Source: UBA5109 sp963975155 (GTDB lineage: Bacteria; Pseudomonadota; Gammaproteobacteria; Pseudomonadales; Pseudohongiellaceae). Taken from it: a stretch of DNA of 64,000 bases. Under the pieces are notes generated by a model. That model was not told the DNA's origin and did no database searches. It saw only the letters and a program-made list of their open reading frames with translations. A program made the translations under genes and the position numbers. Every line of letters begins with the position of its first letter. The stretch's first letter is position 1. Shown in pieces: positions 1 through 9,888 of the stretch. Location of the stretch: NCBI GenBank assembly GCA_963975155.1, contig CAXBFG010000003.1, positions 248,001 to 312,000 of the forward strand. Reading direction: 5' to 3'.

Positions 1-427
1 CTTCACGCACGTCTACCACTTCCACATCAAAGGTCAGCGTTAAACCTGCCATCGGATGATTAGTGTCTACAGTCGCCATGGTGTGGCCAACTTTAATAAT
101 GCTTACCTGCTTTTGCCCCTGATCGGTTTGTACAACAGCAACCATCCCCGGTTGCCATTTCTTTGCTCCATGTAAATGTTTTACCGGCACACGTGCCTGG
201 CTATCGGCTTTCCGTTCACCAAATGCAGCTTCAGGCGGCAGGGTGATACTTAAAGTGTCGCCCCTGGTTTTGCCTGTCAATGCGTCCTCCAGGCCCTTGA
301 GTAGTGTGCCATGACCATGCAGATAGGTCATGGGCTGCCCTGACTGGTGAGAGTTGTCGAGTTCCTCCCCCTGTTCATTTTTCAAAGAGTAATGGAACTG
401 TACGGCGGTGTTCGTAGCGATCTGCAT
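1..427 (-). CDS. SlyD-like FKBP-type peptidyl-prolyl isomerase (C-terminus beyond window)
   Basis: Translating the reverse strand from the ATG at 425-427 gives 142 residues that run off the window edge. The sequence contains YLHGHG followed by LLKGLEDAL, and near the edge NHPMAG followed by a hydrophobic strand (LTLTFDVEVVDVRE). These are the FKBP half-sites and the insert-in-flap arrangement of the SlyD branch. Family members are cytoplasmic prolyl isomerases and chaperones, often with a metal-binding His-rich tail; any tail lies outside the window. A weak GAG lies about 8 bases before the ATG. FkpB/SlpA is the nearest alternative, but the YLHGHG motif favours SlyD. Confidence 0.85.
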   Translation of the reverse strand, partial: MQIATNTAVQFHYSLKNEQGEELDNSHQSGQPMTYLHGHGTLLKGLEDALTGKTRGDTLSITLPPEAAFGERKADSQARVPVKHLHGAKKWQPGMVAVVQTDQGQKQVSIIKVGHTMATVDTNHPMAGLTLTFDVEVVDVRE

Positions 428-674
428 GAATTAGTCTCAAACTATTGGAAAGCCTGCCATGATCCCAGAAAAAAACAGGCAGGAAAAGTAAAATAGAAAA
501 ATTCAGAAAAGTACCCAGTAAGCAAAGGGATAGAAAAATTTCATTTATGCATCCAGCTGACTGGAGAAATTTAGGTTAACCATTTGCAATGAATAGTAGA
601 TACTCTTCTTAAAAAATGGTGCTTTACCCATAAAGTCTGAAACCTGAATTCAGCAAGAAGCTGGAATTTTCAAT

Positions 675-1814
675 TTACAGATGACGAAACTGATCCATGA
701 ATGTCTGGTCAATGTGATTCTTCCATCGCCAAACCCAGGCGCCCGAAAAAACCGGGAAAGGTTTTTTGTAAGCGCAGGCAACTTTATTACCTAAGGACAA
801 TAAACTCAGGAAATTATCCTGCGGTTTATAAGCCGTCAGCTTTTCATTTAGCAGGTGATTTCTTATATTTTCATATAAATACGGCGCTTGTCTGACGGCA
901 TAGACTCCAGCTTTGGGGCGCGGGTCTAAATCCATATGGGCAATATCGCCGGCAGCAAAAATATCATCATGACTGATTGATTGCAGAAACTGATTGACCC
1001 TGACAAAACCATCCTGATTACAGGCCAGTCCCGATTTTGCCAGCCAATCGGCTGCACTGGCCTGGGTGCACCAGAATAAATGATCGTAAGTCAGTGTCTC
1101 GGATGAGTGGGAAATCAGTGCTGGCTCTGCAACGAGTTTGACGGAGAAATTCGGATAAATTTTGATTTCTCTCACACGGCAAAGCTGCTTAACCAAAGTG
1201 ACAGTTTTTTTCGGATAAGCAGGTAATAAATCTGCAGTGCCAAAGGCGAGACTGTATTCTGTTTTGTTTCTGCTTTGAGGGTTATTTTCCAATGCCCATG
1301 CCATGGCGAGCATGACTTCAACACCGCCGGCTCCGCCCCCTATCAGCACCAGTTTTTGTTTGTTTTGAGCGGCAGTGATTTTTTGTTGAACTTTTAACCA
1401 GTGCTGATAAAAAGTGGCTATAGGTTTTACAGGAATGGCATACTCATGCACCCCGGGCACACTGTGATCCGGTGTTGAGCCGATATCGAGGGAAAGCAGG
1501 TCGTAGTGTAGTTCCTGGTCCTGATGGATTTGCAGTGTTTTGGAATCAGGATTTATTCCAAAAACACTGGCCTGAAGAAATTCTACATTAGCAGCGGCGC
1601 ATAAAGCAGGCAGATCAATATGAATATCTTCGTAAGTATAGTGCCCAGCAATAAGGCCTGGTAGCATGCCGGAATAAGGCGTCAGGTTTTGAGGTGAAAT
1701 CAGGCTAAGCCGGGTCCCGGGTAAGGGATTTTTAATCCACTGTTTAAGCAGCAGTGCATGCGTATGCCCGCCACCGACCAAAACAATATGTTTGTATTTT
1801 GACGTTTGAATCAA
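675..1814 (-). CDS. FAD/NAD(P)-dependent oxidoreductase, SelD N-terminal-like family
   Basis: A 379-residue flavoprotein with an N-terminal Rossmann motif (VLVGGGHTHALLL, about residues 11-23), a second dinucleotide motif (LVLIGGGAGGVEVMLAMAWAL, about 155-175) and a C-terminal FAD-binding stretch (IFAAGDIAHM). The GGGHTHA form is characteristic of the pyridine nucleotide-disulfide oxidoreductase-like module that is often fused to the N-terminus of SelD (selenide, water dikinase); it is related to type II NADH dehydrogenases. Here it stands alone and no selD lies nearby. The start is TTG at 1812-1814, supported by an AGGGAAG ribosome site just upstream and by the lack of any ATG before the FAD motif. 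The physiological electron acceptor is unknown. Confidence 0.8.
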   Translation of the reverse strand: MIQTSKYKHIVLVGGGHTHALLLKQWIKNPLPGTRLSLISPQNLTPYSGMLPGLIAGHYTYEDIHIDLPALCAAANVEFLQASVFGINPDSKTLQIHQDQELHYDLLSLDIGSTPDHSVPGVHEYAIPVKPIATFYQHWLKVQQKITAAQNKQKLVLIGGGAGGVEVMLAMAWALENNPQSRNKTEYSLAFGTADLLPAYPKKTVTLVKQLCRVREIKIYPNFSVKLVAEPALISHSSETLTYDHLFWCTQASAADWLAKSGLACNQDGFVRVNQFLQSISHDDIFAAGDIAHMDLDPRPKAGVYAVRQAPYLYENIRNHLLNEKLTAYKPQDNFLSLLSLGNKVACAYKKPFPVFSGAWVWRWKNHIDQTFMDQFRHL

Positions 1815-1843
1815 AACACTTCCCTGTGTTTATAGGCTAACAA

Positions 1844-3997
1844 TTAAATTCTTTCTAATGCAGCAAGCATTATATTAGTGGTCAGTATCTGAGGTAAAAC
1901 TTCTGCGGGTTTGCCTGGGTCTGCTGGGTACATAAGATACAGAGGGACGCCACTGGTTTCATAGCTTCTTAATACGGCGGTAATTTCCGGATCGTTATTG
2001 GTCCAGTCGCCTTTTAGATAAGTTACATTATTTGCTTCGAGCGCTGATACAAATTCTCCAGAACTCAGCACCACCCGCTCATTAACCAGACAGGTTATAC
2101 ACCAGCTGGCTGTCATGTTTACAAACACAGGCCTGCCCTGATTCCGTAATTCCGCCAGACGGGCAGCACTATAGTTTTCATAGACCGCATCTTCAGAGAC
2201 TGTTTGTGTAAAGGACCGGGTCTCAAGTAAGGGTGAGCTCAATACGCCAAGTGTGATCACCAGGCATAGCAGGATAATAAGGGCATTGGCATAACGCCAG
2301 AAAACAGAAGCAATTGAGCGACGGCGTTGATAGAGCCACGAAGCCAGTGCCAGGAGGACACAGCACGCAATGACCAGAGCCATGCCATCAGTGCCAGTCT
2401 GATTGCCGAGCACCCACAAAAGCCAGACTGCAGTGGCATAGAGGGGAAAAGCCAAAAACTGTTTAAAAGTCAGCATCCATTTGCCAGGATGAGGCAAGAG
2501 GCTGGATAGCGTGGGATTAAATGAAATCAGCAGGAAAGGCAGGGCCATACCCAGACCCAAAGAGAAAAAAACCGCGAGGGCAATCAAAGGTGGCTGAGTA
2601 AAGGCAAAGCCGAGTGCTGCGCCCATAAAGGGTGCCGTACAGGGGCTGGCTACGACACTGGCAAGTATGCCGGTAAAAAACGAGCCGGAATATCCTTCTT
2701 TATCCTGTAGTTCAGTACCAACTCCCATGATACTGGTGCCAAACTCAACAAGGCCTGACATTGACAGGCCCATCACGAAAAACAGGAATATCAGGGCGCT
2801 GATAAACCAAGGGGATTGCAGGTGGAAACCCCAGCCAATCATTGCACCACCGGCTTGCAGAGCCAGTAATACCGATGCCAGCAGCAAGAAGGCCACAATG
2901 ACGCCGGCTGTATAAGTCAGACCATGTAAACGCTTCTCCTGTTGCGAGGATTTACTACTGGATGCCAGGCTAAGCACCTTTAAGGAAAGTACTGGAAAGA
3001 CGCAAGGCATGAGATTCAGGATCATGCCTCCCAGTAAGGCGAAGGCAAAGACCAGCACAAGACTCATATCAGAACCGGGACTAGTCAGGGTGTCAGTTGC
3101 TCTGGCAGCCAGGAGGCTCAGGTCTGAGGCATTGATACCGTCGGGCTCTGCGGTTATTTCATAAGCAATTTGTTGGCCCAAGTTATCGGTAACCAATAAC
3201 AGACCGGTGATTTGTTCCGGTGCTTCGCGAAGTCGTGGATGATGCTGCTGGGACATTTGCAGGCTGGATACCTGATAGGTAATTTCCTGAGCGGCAAGAT
3301 AATTAAATACCCTGTGTTCACCTGGGATAAACATGATGTCGCGGGAATTTTCAAAAACTGGTTCAGTGGCCTGAATAAGTAAATTTAAAGAACCGTCAGC
3401 GATTGAAAAGGTGCTGCTAAAGGAGACTCCACTGGTGGGTAATGATGCACGGGTAAGGGCGAAACCTTCGGCCCAGTTTTGATTCTGTGTTATTTGTTCT
3501 GTCGCCAAAACAGGTATGGACAGATTGACAAGCGCTCCGCCCGGAATGCAGATGTCTTCACACTCAAGCCATTGGACATTTGCACTGACAGTCAGGCTGT
3601 CCCCCTGATAGTTGGCGGGAACGCTTAGTTGAGTCAATAAAAAAATTTCGTCTTCATAACCGAAGTCGATAAGATCGGCAGGCAATTCAAAACGTTCAGG
3701 CGTAGGCCAGATAATGTCGCTGGCTGTTACACCTGCTGGCAGATTCCAGTTAATTTCTGTAGCCCGACCAGCATCGCCGGGATTTTTCCAATAGGTATGC
3801 CAGTTCTCCATATGGTCCAGCCGCAAGGCCACCCAGGTATCCTGACCCGGAGCTACGCCCGTCATTTCGGCGACCAGTTCTGCATCAACATGTTCGCCAA
3901 TAACGACTTGTGCCTGTGCAGCAAAGCTGAACACTAGGATCAAGAGACTGGCGAGTTGTGAAAAGGCACGCTTCATTGTTTTATAAAGACTCTGCAT
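1844..3997 (-). CDS. DsbD/ScsB-type thiol:disulfide interchange protein
   Basis: A 717-residue protein with a signal peptide (hydrophobic segment ending AAQAQ), a periplasmic DsbD-N-like domain with a Cys pair (LECEDICIPGG), an eight-helix CcdA/DsbD transmembrane core bearing the two redox cysteines (NLMPCVFP and VASPCTAPF), and a C-terminal thioredoxin domain with SWCITC near residue 630. The family passes electrons from cytoplasmic thioredoxin across the inner membrane to periplasmic partners such as DsbC or copper-resistance proteins. The long N-terminal region suggests the ScsB-like subgroup rather than classical DsbD. An in-frame ATG at 3974-3976 gives a more typical signal peptide, so translation may start seven codons later. 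The flavoprotein gene lies 29 bases downstream. Confidence 0.9.
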   Translation of the reverse strand: MQSLYKTMKRAFSQLASLLILVFSFAAQAQVVIGEHVDAELVAEMTGVAPGQDTWVALRLDHMENWHTYWKNPGDAGRATEINWNLPAGVTASDIIWPTPERFELPADLIDFGYEDEIFLLTQLSVPANYQGDSLTVSANVQWLECEDICIPGGALVNLSIPVLATEQITQNQNWAEGFALTRASLPTSGVSFSSTFSIADGSLNLLIQATEPVFENSRDIMFIPGEHRVFNYLAAQEITYQVSSLQMSQQHHPRLREAPEQITGLLLVTDNLGQQIAYEITAEPDGINASDLSLLAARATDTLTSPGSDMSLVLVFAFALLGGMILNLMPCVFPVLSLKVLSLASSSKSSQQEKRLHGLTYTAGVIVAFLLLASVLLALQAGGAMIGWGFHLQSPWFISALIFLFFVMGLSMSGLVEFGTSIMGVGTELQDKEGYSGSFFTGILASVVASPCTAPFMGAALGFAFTQPPLIALAVFFSLGLGMALPFLLISFNPTLSSLLPHPGKWMLTFKQFLAFPLYATAVWLLWVLGNQTGTDGMALVIACCVLLALASWLYQRRRSIASVFWRYANALIILLCLVITLGVLSSPLLETRSFTQTVSEDAVYENYSAARLAELRNQGRPVFVNMTASWCITCLVNERVVLSSGEFVSALEANNVTYLKGDWTNNDPEITAVLRSYETSGVPLYLMYPADPGKPAEVLPQILTTNIMLAALERI

Positions 3998-4118
3998 TGC
4001 ACTAATTGTTACGAATCCTACTGATTTTACAGTAAATATTGAATTTTAGGATCAAATGAATTGTTAAAAAAGTGTGTAAGCAGGCTTTTGGGATCGTGAA
4101 TTACCGTTAGATCAGCAT

Positions 4119-5831
4119 CTATAAGGGTAATAAGGCATTTTCATTCAGATTGATTCTGATAATGGCTCCTCCCAGAATCAGATCATTCCATTGGTTGGCT
4201 TGTTGCGAGATAGCCCCCTGGATCAGCAATTCATCCAATATTTCAGTGCTTAATACACCTGATCTTGAATATGGATAGGCCTGCCAGCCCACCGGCTCAG
4301 ATACCCATATATTCCCGTTAATCATTTGCTCGAAGCCGTCTTGCTTGAAGAAAGTAAGAATTTCTTCTGTACCATCATTATTGAGGTCAACAAAGAGAGC
4401 GTACAGCCTTTCCCAGCGACGACCACTTTGCATAGAGACCAATATGACTTCCGGAAGCTCGCGGGAGTCAGGCCAGGTAACAAGCCTGTTTTCAATTTCT
4501 GCTACAGATTGAGGTAGTGGTGTGAAACGATTACTTTCCAGTACAAAGTCGATGTTTGCCACCAGCTCCGGATCACTTTCCTGATACAGGGTTTTTAGTT
4601 CTTCCAGTGCCAGATAGCCTTGTCTTCCCAGGGACCAGCGCAAGTAATTGAGATCCAGTTCTGCGAAGCTGATGTTGCCGGATAAATGCCTGTTTAACTG
4701 ACTTTGTGCTGAGATTCCCTGTAAATTCAGAAGGGGTGTATTGACCAGAACCATCAGTATCATGACGAACAGGCCCATGCGAATATTGACCCAGGCCAGG
4801 CCATGTAGCCAGGTATCCCTTTTCTTTATAATGGATATTAAGTAGCCAATGGCAAACAGCGCCATGAGTCCGGCAATGATCAGCGCCCAGCAGCGCGGCA
4901 CGGTAAGCCCGTATTGTGCGATACGTAAGCTCATGCCGTAAAAAATCAGGATGCTATAAATGGGTAACAGAGCAATGGCTACATAGATAAAGCGATGCAT
5001 ATCCAGCGGGTAGGGCAGCTCATCCTTTTCGGTCTGATAGACTGCATTGACCGCAAACAGGATCAAGGCCTGTAACCAGAGCAGGAGGCCGGAACCATAG
5101 TCTGTATCCCACAGGGTTTCCAGACCAGTAAAAGGTAGGAAGGCCAGAAACAGAACACTTATGACTGCCAGGATGGGCAACAGGAACTTAAGCAGGGTTT
5201 TTAACAGACGCGAAACACTTTCGACAATATTGACCAGATTGCGAAAGGTAATAACAGCAATGCCAAAGGCGACTGATCCGGCGGGAATCAGAAACCAGTC
5301 CTGTCTGAACAGGTAGCTGAAGAGGCCGATGCCTATCAAATCAAATATTGCGCCCCAGAGAAAAAGGATGCCCAGAAAGAGTAATAAAAATAACAGGGAA
5401 AAACCCATGACCAAAAAATTATGCCAGGAATTACTAAGCAAAGAGCCATAGCTTATCGACTTATTCTTCAGGTATTCCTGTGTATACATCAGGGCTTTGA
5501 AAGAGGCTATGCCGATGGTGAGTGTGAAGACTGCAGGTAAGGCTTCAACATTAACAATTTCAACGGGTTCCATCTGAAGACCCGTATAGGCAGCAATGAG
5601 TACCAGCAGTAAGGCATAGGGACCCAGGCATATAAGCAGTCGTCTGTAATTTTCTCGCTCTACAGTAAAAAGTATAAAAGCAGGTACTGCAATTAAAAAT
5701 GCCAGCAGGGTCGTGAGCCAGATTGGTTCCTGGGCCGGCCACAGGTCAGCTTCCAGGGCGCGATAAAGCAACAAGAGGCAGAGGCCCTGGATAAATGAGA
5801 CCGCAACCATTAATCTTCTGGGTAAGACCAT
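4119..5831 (-). CDS. DUF4153 family inner-membrane protein
   Basis: A 570-residue protein whose first roughly 370 residues form about a dozen hydrophobic helices, followed by a soluble C-terminal region of about 200 residues. The helix pattern and the RENYRRLL-type loop early in the protein match DUF4153, a family of unknown function. The soluble part contains VDLNNDGTEEI, which resembles a calcium-binding or FG-GAP-like acidic loop. A GGAAG site lies just before the ATG. It lies downstream of the M1 peptidase/DUF6702 pair on the same strand (39 bases after DUF6702), so co-transcription is possible. Confidence 0.75.
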   Translation of the reverse strand: MVLPRRLMVAVSFIQGLCLLLLYRALEADLWPAQEPIWLTTLLAFLIAVPAFILFTVERENYRRLLICLGPYALLLVLIAAYTGLQMEPVEIVNVEALPAVFTLTIGIASFKALMYTQEYLKNKSISYGSLLSNSWHNFLVMGFSLLFLLLFLGILFLWGAIFDLIGIGLFSYLFRQDWFLIPAGSVAFGIAVITFRNLVNIVESVSRLLKTLLKFLLPILAVISVLFLAFLPFTGLETLWDTDYGSGLLLWLQALILFAVNAVYQTEKDELPYPLDMHRFIYVAIALLPIYSILIFYGMSLRIAQYGLTVPRCWALIIAGLMALFAIGYLISIIKKRDTWLHGLAWVNIRMGLFVMILMVLVNTPLLNLQGISAQSQLNRHLSGNISFAELDLNYLRWSLGRQGYLALEELKTLYQESDPELVANIDFVLESNRFTPLPQSVAEIENRLVTWPDSRELPEVILVSMQSGRRWERLYALFVDLNNDGTEEILTFFKQDGFEQMINGNIWVSEPVGWQAYPYSRSGVLSTEILDELLIQGAISQQANQWNDLILGGAIIRINLNENALLPL

Positions 5832-5870
5832 TTTTACTTCCCGTTTACAATAAGAAGCTGGAAACCTACT

Positions 5871-6365
5871 CTATTTCGAAATACTTTTTATTCCATCATT
5901 ACCTGAAAAAATCAAGCTGCTGACAGATCCTTCATAATTAACATTCAGATAGTTTTGCATATCAGCCCAGTAGTTTCTAAGCATGCCATGTTCAATTTGC
6001 ATGACATCAGGAATAGCGGTTATTTCAGCTTCCTGGTAAATATAAAAAAATTCGGCTTCAAGTTCTGCGCCAACCAGAATTAGTGAAATCTCCTCTCTCT
6101 GTGCATTCCAGAGCCTGAAGCTTTTAGCAAGTTCAAGGCTGACCAAAGCCTGAGCCCGGATATTATCGAGTCCGCCTTCAGATTGAATTGCATTACCAAA
6201 AGCGTGCTCAACATCATGAGCATAGAGTTGGTGAATAACTTCCAGCATATGGGTACGGGGGTTAAAGGCGATGCTTGTCAGTATGCTTTGTTCACGATGC
6301 GCCTGTACCGGTGTTGCAAGCGGCAACACCAGGCAGGCACAAAGAAGGAGTGAGGCCAGGCGCAT
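5871..6365 (-). CDS. Exported DUF6702 family protein
   Basis: A 164-residue protein with a signal peptide (LASLLLCACLVLPLATPVQA) and a small mature domain beginning HREQSILTSIAFN and continuing with HQLYAHDVEHAFG. The pattern matches DUF6702, small exported proteins commonly found beside M1-family peptidases. Its ATG at 6363-6365 directly abuts the TAA of the upstream metallopeptidase gene (TAAATG), implying translational coupling and a shared role. Biochemical function is unknown. Confidence 0.75.
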   Translation of the reverse strand: MRLASLLLCACLVLPLATPVQAHREQSILTSIAFNPRTHMLEVIHQLYAHDVEHAFGNAIQSEGGLDNIRAQALVSLELAKSFRLWNAQREEISLILVGAELEAEFFYIYQEAEITAIPDVMQIEHGMLRNYWADMQNYLNVNYEGSVSSLIFSGNDGIKSISK

Positions 6366-8771
6366 TTACTCGCCTGTGGGTTCCAGCGGTACTTCATTAC
6401 CAGTGTCCATATCCTCGCCGGTTTCTGCTTCCTCCAGTTCTACCAGCAGGTCTGCCATCAAATTACGGTCAGGGTTATCGTCACGATAAAGCTCAAGGCG
6501 GGAGCGTTGAATTTGCTGCGGGATGCGATTGTTATTTCGGTCTGTATCCGCGATCTGCAAGATCGGATCTAGTTCTACAGCAACGATGGCCTCGGTACTT
6601 AGCAGCATTTTGGTGACCTTGTCCGGACTTCTGCGCCAAACTTCGGCAGGGATCATCAGGTCTTCACTGTCACCATTGGCATATTCAATACGCAGCGGCA
6701 GCGGCATGACCAGGCCGCCGATATTGTCAAAATCCAGAAAGTAGATCAGCAGACCATCGGCAATAGATTGGTCGAGTAACTCGAGTTCCCAGTCCTCCAG
6801 ACTTTCCCGAAAACTGGTGTATTCATTACGATCTGCATTGGAAACCGTAAATTCATCATTTTCGTTGTAGAGATCCTCCAGTTCCGGGAATTCCTCGACC
6901 CGCTTAGGCATATTTTCATTCCTGATTTGGGTGAGAGAAAGAGGTTCTTCTGCCGCTTCCTCGCGCTGAATTGGCATTTCTATTTCCGGGTTCTGTGTTG
7001 AAATGCCATATTCCCGAATGTCACTCAGGCCGATATCAACATGATCGGTGGTATAAAACCAGCCGCGCCAGAACCAGTCGAGATCTACAGCCGATGCATC
7101 TTCCATGGTGCGGAAAAAGTCAGAGGGGGTGGGGCGTTTAAACATCCAGCGCTGGGAATATTCCTTAAAGGCAAAATCGAACAGATCACGTCCCATCACG
7201 GTTTCACGTAATATGGTGAGGGCAGTTGCCGGTTTACCATAGGCATTATTACCTAATTGCAGAACGGATTCCGAATTGGTCATGATGGGAACCTGATTTT
7301 CTGAAAGCATATAGCCGGTAATATTAGCCGGATCGCCACGCCGTGAGGGGTAGTCATCTTCCCATTCCCGTTCCGCGAGAAATTGCAGAAAGGTATTAAG
7401 GCCTTCATCCATCCAGGTCCACTGGCGTTCATCAGAATTGACGATCATCGGAAAATAACCGTGTCCGATTTCATGGATAACCACAGAAATCAGCCCGTAT
7501 TTGGTGCGACGGGAATAACTGCGTTCTCCAGTTTCTTCATCTAGCACCGGACGATAACCATTAAAGGTAATCATGGGATACTCCATGCCTCCTGATTCCC
7601 AGCCATTGACAGAAATGGCCACCGGGTAGGGGTAGGAAAAAGAAAAACGTGAATAAACATCCATGGTGTGGGCAACGGCGTGCGTTGAATACTGCGACCA
7701 TAATGGTTCAGCTTCAGGTGGGTAGTATGACATCGCCATGACCAGTGGATTATCACGGTCATTCTGCTGATGCCCCAGAGCATCCCAGATATATTTACGG
7801 GAACTGGCCCAGGCGAAATCCCGGACATTTTCGGCTTCGAAAATCCAGGTTACCATGTCGTCTGTGCCTTCTTCCTGATTGGCCATGGCTTCTTCCGGAG
7901 TCACAATAAATACCGGGGTTTCCGAATCTGCGGCCTGTTCAAGTCGATCCTGTTGTTCGTCGGTCAGTACGGCATTGGGGTTTTGCAGCACGCCGGTAGA
8001 GGCAACAATATGATCTGCCGGAACAGTCAGATGGACTTCAAAGTCTCCAAACTCAAGCGAGAATTCACCGGTGCCGACAAACTGTTTATTTATCCAGCCA
8101 TCGTAATCGGTATAGGGCGCCATGCGCGGATACCATTGTGAAATGGCAAACTGATAAGTATCGCTTTCTTCAAAGTACTCATAACCACCACGGCCACCCA
8201 GTACGCTTTGATTGATGATGTTGTGCTGCCAGTCGATTTCAAAACTGACGGAGTCTCCCGGTGCCAGGGGCTCCTCTAGATCCACTCGCATCATCGTGCC
8301 ATTGATTTGAGTGTTTAGCTCATTACCACGCACTTCCTGCACACGGCTGATCTGAAATCCTCCCTGAAAATTGTCAAAAGTCTGTTCCCGACGCAGGGTA
8401 TAGAAACTTAGGCGGTCACTCGTGCCGGCCGTTTCGCTGGAGCGGGCAATGGACTCATTCTGAAAGCGGTTCTGATCCAATTGCAGCCAGAGATAGCGTA
8501 GTGTGTCTGGTGAGTTATTTGTGTAGGTAATCCGCTCTGAGGCAGTGATGCGCTGGTTGGCCTCATCCAGAGTAGCTTCAATAAAGTAATCTGCCTGTTG
8601 CTGCCAGTATTCGCTGCCAGGTGCTCCCGAGGCTGTTCGATAACTATTGGCGGTGGGAAGCACTTCATCAAGCTGACGAAATTTGTCCTGGAAGGGCCCT
8701 TTGGTCTGACTGATCTGAGCATTGGCTGTCAGGCTCAATGAAAGCAGGCATAAAGTAATAATAAGTTTCAT
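6366..8771 (-). CDS. Exported M1 family zinc metallopeptidase
   Basis: An 801-residue protein. Start taken at the ATG at 8769-8771, which has GGAG seven bases upstream and opens a clean signal peptide (MKLIITLCLLSLSLTANAQ); a longer upstream frame exists but lacks signal character. The catalytic site HEIGH (residues 433-437) is followed 18 residues later by Glu456 in WMDEGLNTF, the gluzincin spacing, and GGMEYP resembles the GAMEN exopeptidase motif. The protein should be periplasmic or secreted and cleave peptides from N-termini. The last 50 or so residues are rich in Glu and Asp. Coupled by TAAATG to the DUF6702 gene downstream. Confidence 0.9.
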   Translation of the reverse strand: MKLIITLCLLSLSLTANAQISQTKGPFQDKFRQLDEVLPTANSYRTASGAPGSEYWQQQADYFIEATLDEANQRITASERITYTNNSPDTLRYLWLQLDQNRFQNESIARSSETAGTSDRLSFYTLRREQTFDNFQGGFQISRVQEVRGNELNTQINGTMMRVDLEEPLAPGDSVSFEIDWQHNIINQSVLGGRGGYEYFEESDTYQFAISQWYPRMAPYTDYDGWINKQFVGTGEFSLEFGDFEVHLTVPADHIVASTGVLQNPNAVLTDEQQDRLEQAADSETPVFIVTPEEAMANQEEGTDDMVTWIFEAENVRDFAWASSRKYIWDALGHQQNDRDNPLVMAMSYYPPEAEPLWSQYSTHAVAHTMDVYSRFSFSYPYPVAISVNGWESGGMEYPMITFNGYRPVLDEETGERSYSRRTKYGLISVVIHEIGHGYFPMIVNSDERQWTWMDEGLNTFLQFLAEREWEDDYPSRRGDPANITGYMLSENQVPIMTNSESVLQLGNNAYGKPATALTILRETVMGRDLFDFAFKEYSQRWMFKRPTPSDFFRTMEDASAVDLDWFWRGWFYTTDHVDIGLSDIREYGISTQNPEIEMPIQREEAAEEPLSLTQIRNENMPKRVEEFPELEDLYNENDEFTVSNADRNEYTSFRESLEDWELELLDQSIADGLLIYFLDFDNIGGLVMPLPLRIEYANGDSEDLMIPAEVWRRSPDKVTKMLLSTEAIVAVELDPILQIADTDRNNNRIPQQIQRSRLELYRDDNPDRNLMADLLVELEEAETGEDMDTGNEVPLEPTGE

Positions 8772-8901
8772 CGCGGGACTCCAAAAAAGCACATTTTGCG
8801 GAGAGTATACCTGTTCTTTTAAAGGTATACATTTCAACATGCTATAGGGTATATTTTGCGCATTATTAATAACAATAAAATAATATTCAGGAGGGGAATA
8901 A

Positions 8902-9807
8902 ATGCACAGTTCATTGCGAGCAATACTCACTACAATTCTAGTGTTGCCATTTGCAGCTACCGTTCAGGCACAGGGTATTTTCGGTCATTGGGACCCTATT
9001 ATGCATGAGGACCAGGAAGAACGTATTCCGGGTCCGTTTGTGGGTGATTATGCAGGTCTACCGGTGAATGCAGCGGCACAATTACGAGCAGATAGCTGGC
9101 AACCATCCTTACTGACTCTGCCGGAACATCAATGTAAACCACACCCCTCTACCTATGGTTTTCGTGGTGTTGGTAATCTTTATATCTGGCAGGAACTAGA
9201 CCCGAAATCTCTGGAACTGGTGAAAATTGGTACGCATATCAGGTGGCAGGCTCAACGCCGGGAAATCTGGATGGATGGTCGTCCTCATCCTGACGAGATG
9301 TATCCACATACCTGGCAGGGTTTTTCAACCGGCGAATGGGAAGGGGATACTCTGGTCGTGACAACGACCCATTTGAAAGCCGGGTGGATGCGTCGTAATG
9401 GTCTGGCCCTGAGTGATCAGGCTACGATGATTGAGCGCTTCATACCCCAGGGTGATGATGAAACTATTTTACACATCTATATGGTTCAGGATCCTGTGTA
9501 TCTGGATGATGTGTTTTTCAAATCAAATGGATTTTCCAAACGTCGTGAAACGACTATGGACCCTTATCCATGCCGTCCTGCGACAGAAATAGTAAGAGAG
9601 CCGGGTGAAATACCCCACAATCTACCAGGCCAGTCCACTTATGCTGTAGAGTTCTCAGAAATGTTAGGGGTGCCTATAGAAGCCGGGCGTGGCGGTGGGA
9701 TTACGATGTTGCCTGAATATATGGAAGTTGTCCGAAACTGGAGAAATGAAAATATGACGGCGGATGAGCGTAACGGTGATGGTAATATCTTCCCGGTAAG
9801 AGAGTGA
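8902..9807 (+). CDS. Exported protein of an uncharacterised paralogous family (copy 1)
   Basis: A 301-residue protein with a signal peptide (ending TVQAQ), preceded by a strong AGGAGGGG ribosome site. It shares blocks with the product at 31652-32563: IWMDGR-HP, PHTW-GF-TG-WE, TTTH-K-GW-RRNG and SDQAT, and a later DP-YL segment. The same DGR and GDTLV-type blocks occur in the protein at 26449-27375, and a weaker version at 29813-30658. Such proteins recur in multiple copies beside DUF6152 genes in marine gammaproteobacteria and in Acidobacteria. Function is unknown; a beta-rich periplasmic binding or enzymatic domain is a guess. Transcribed divergently from the M1 peptidase and followed by a terminator. 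Confidence 0.75.
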   Translation: MHSSLRAILTTILVLPFAATVQAQGIFGHWDPIMHEDQEERIPGPFVGDYAGLPVNAAAQLRADSWQPSLLTLPEHQCKPHPSTYGFRGVGNLYIWQELDPKSLELVKIGTHIRWQAQRREIWMDGRPHPDEMYPHTWQGFSTGEWEGDTLVVTTTHLKAGWMRRNGLALSDQATMIERFIPQGDDETILHIYMVQDPVYLDDVFFKSNGFSKRRETTMDPYPCRPATEIVREPGEIPHNLPGQSTYAVEFSEMLGVPIEAGRGGGITMLPEYMEVVRNWRNENMTADERNGDGNIFPVRE

Positions 9808-9864
9808 TCTAAACTATTATGAAATTGTAAGATATCAAGAATAAGGATAATTAAAATAATTAAA

Positions 9865-9888
9865 AGAGGGCTTAGGCCCTCTTTTTTT
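9865..9888 (+). terminator. Rho-independent terminator after the 8902-9807 gene
   Basis: A perfect 7-bp stem (AGAGGGC/GCCCTCT) with loop TTAG is followed by seven T residues. It lies 57 bases past the stop codon. Confidence 0.9.

Noticed and set aside
6366..8930. Longer 854-residue version of the M1 peptidase
   Set aside because: The extra 53 residues lack signal character and would run through the divergent promoter region; the ATG at 8769-8771 has a good ribosome site and starts a signal peptide.
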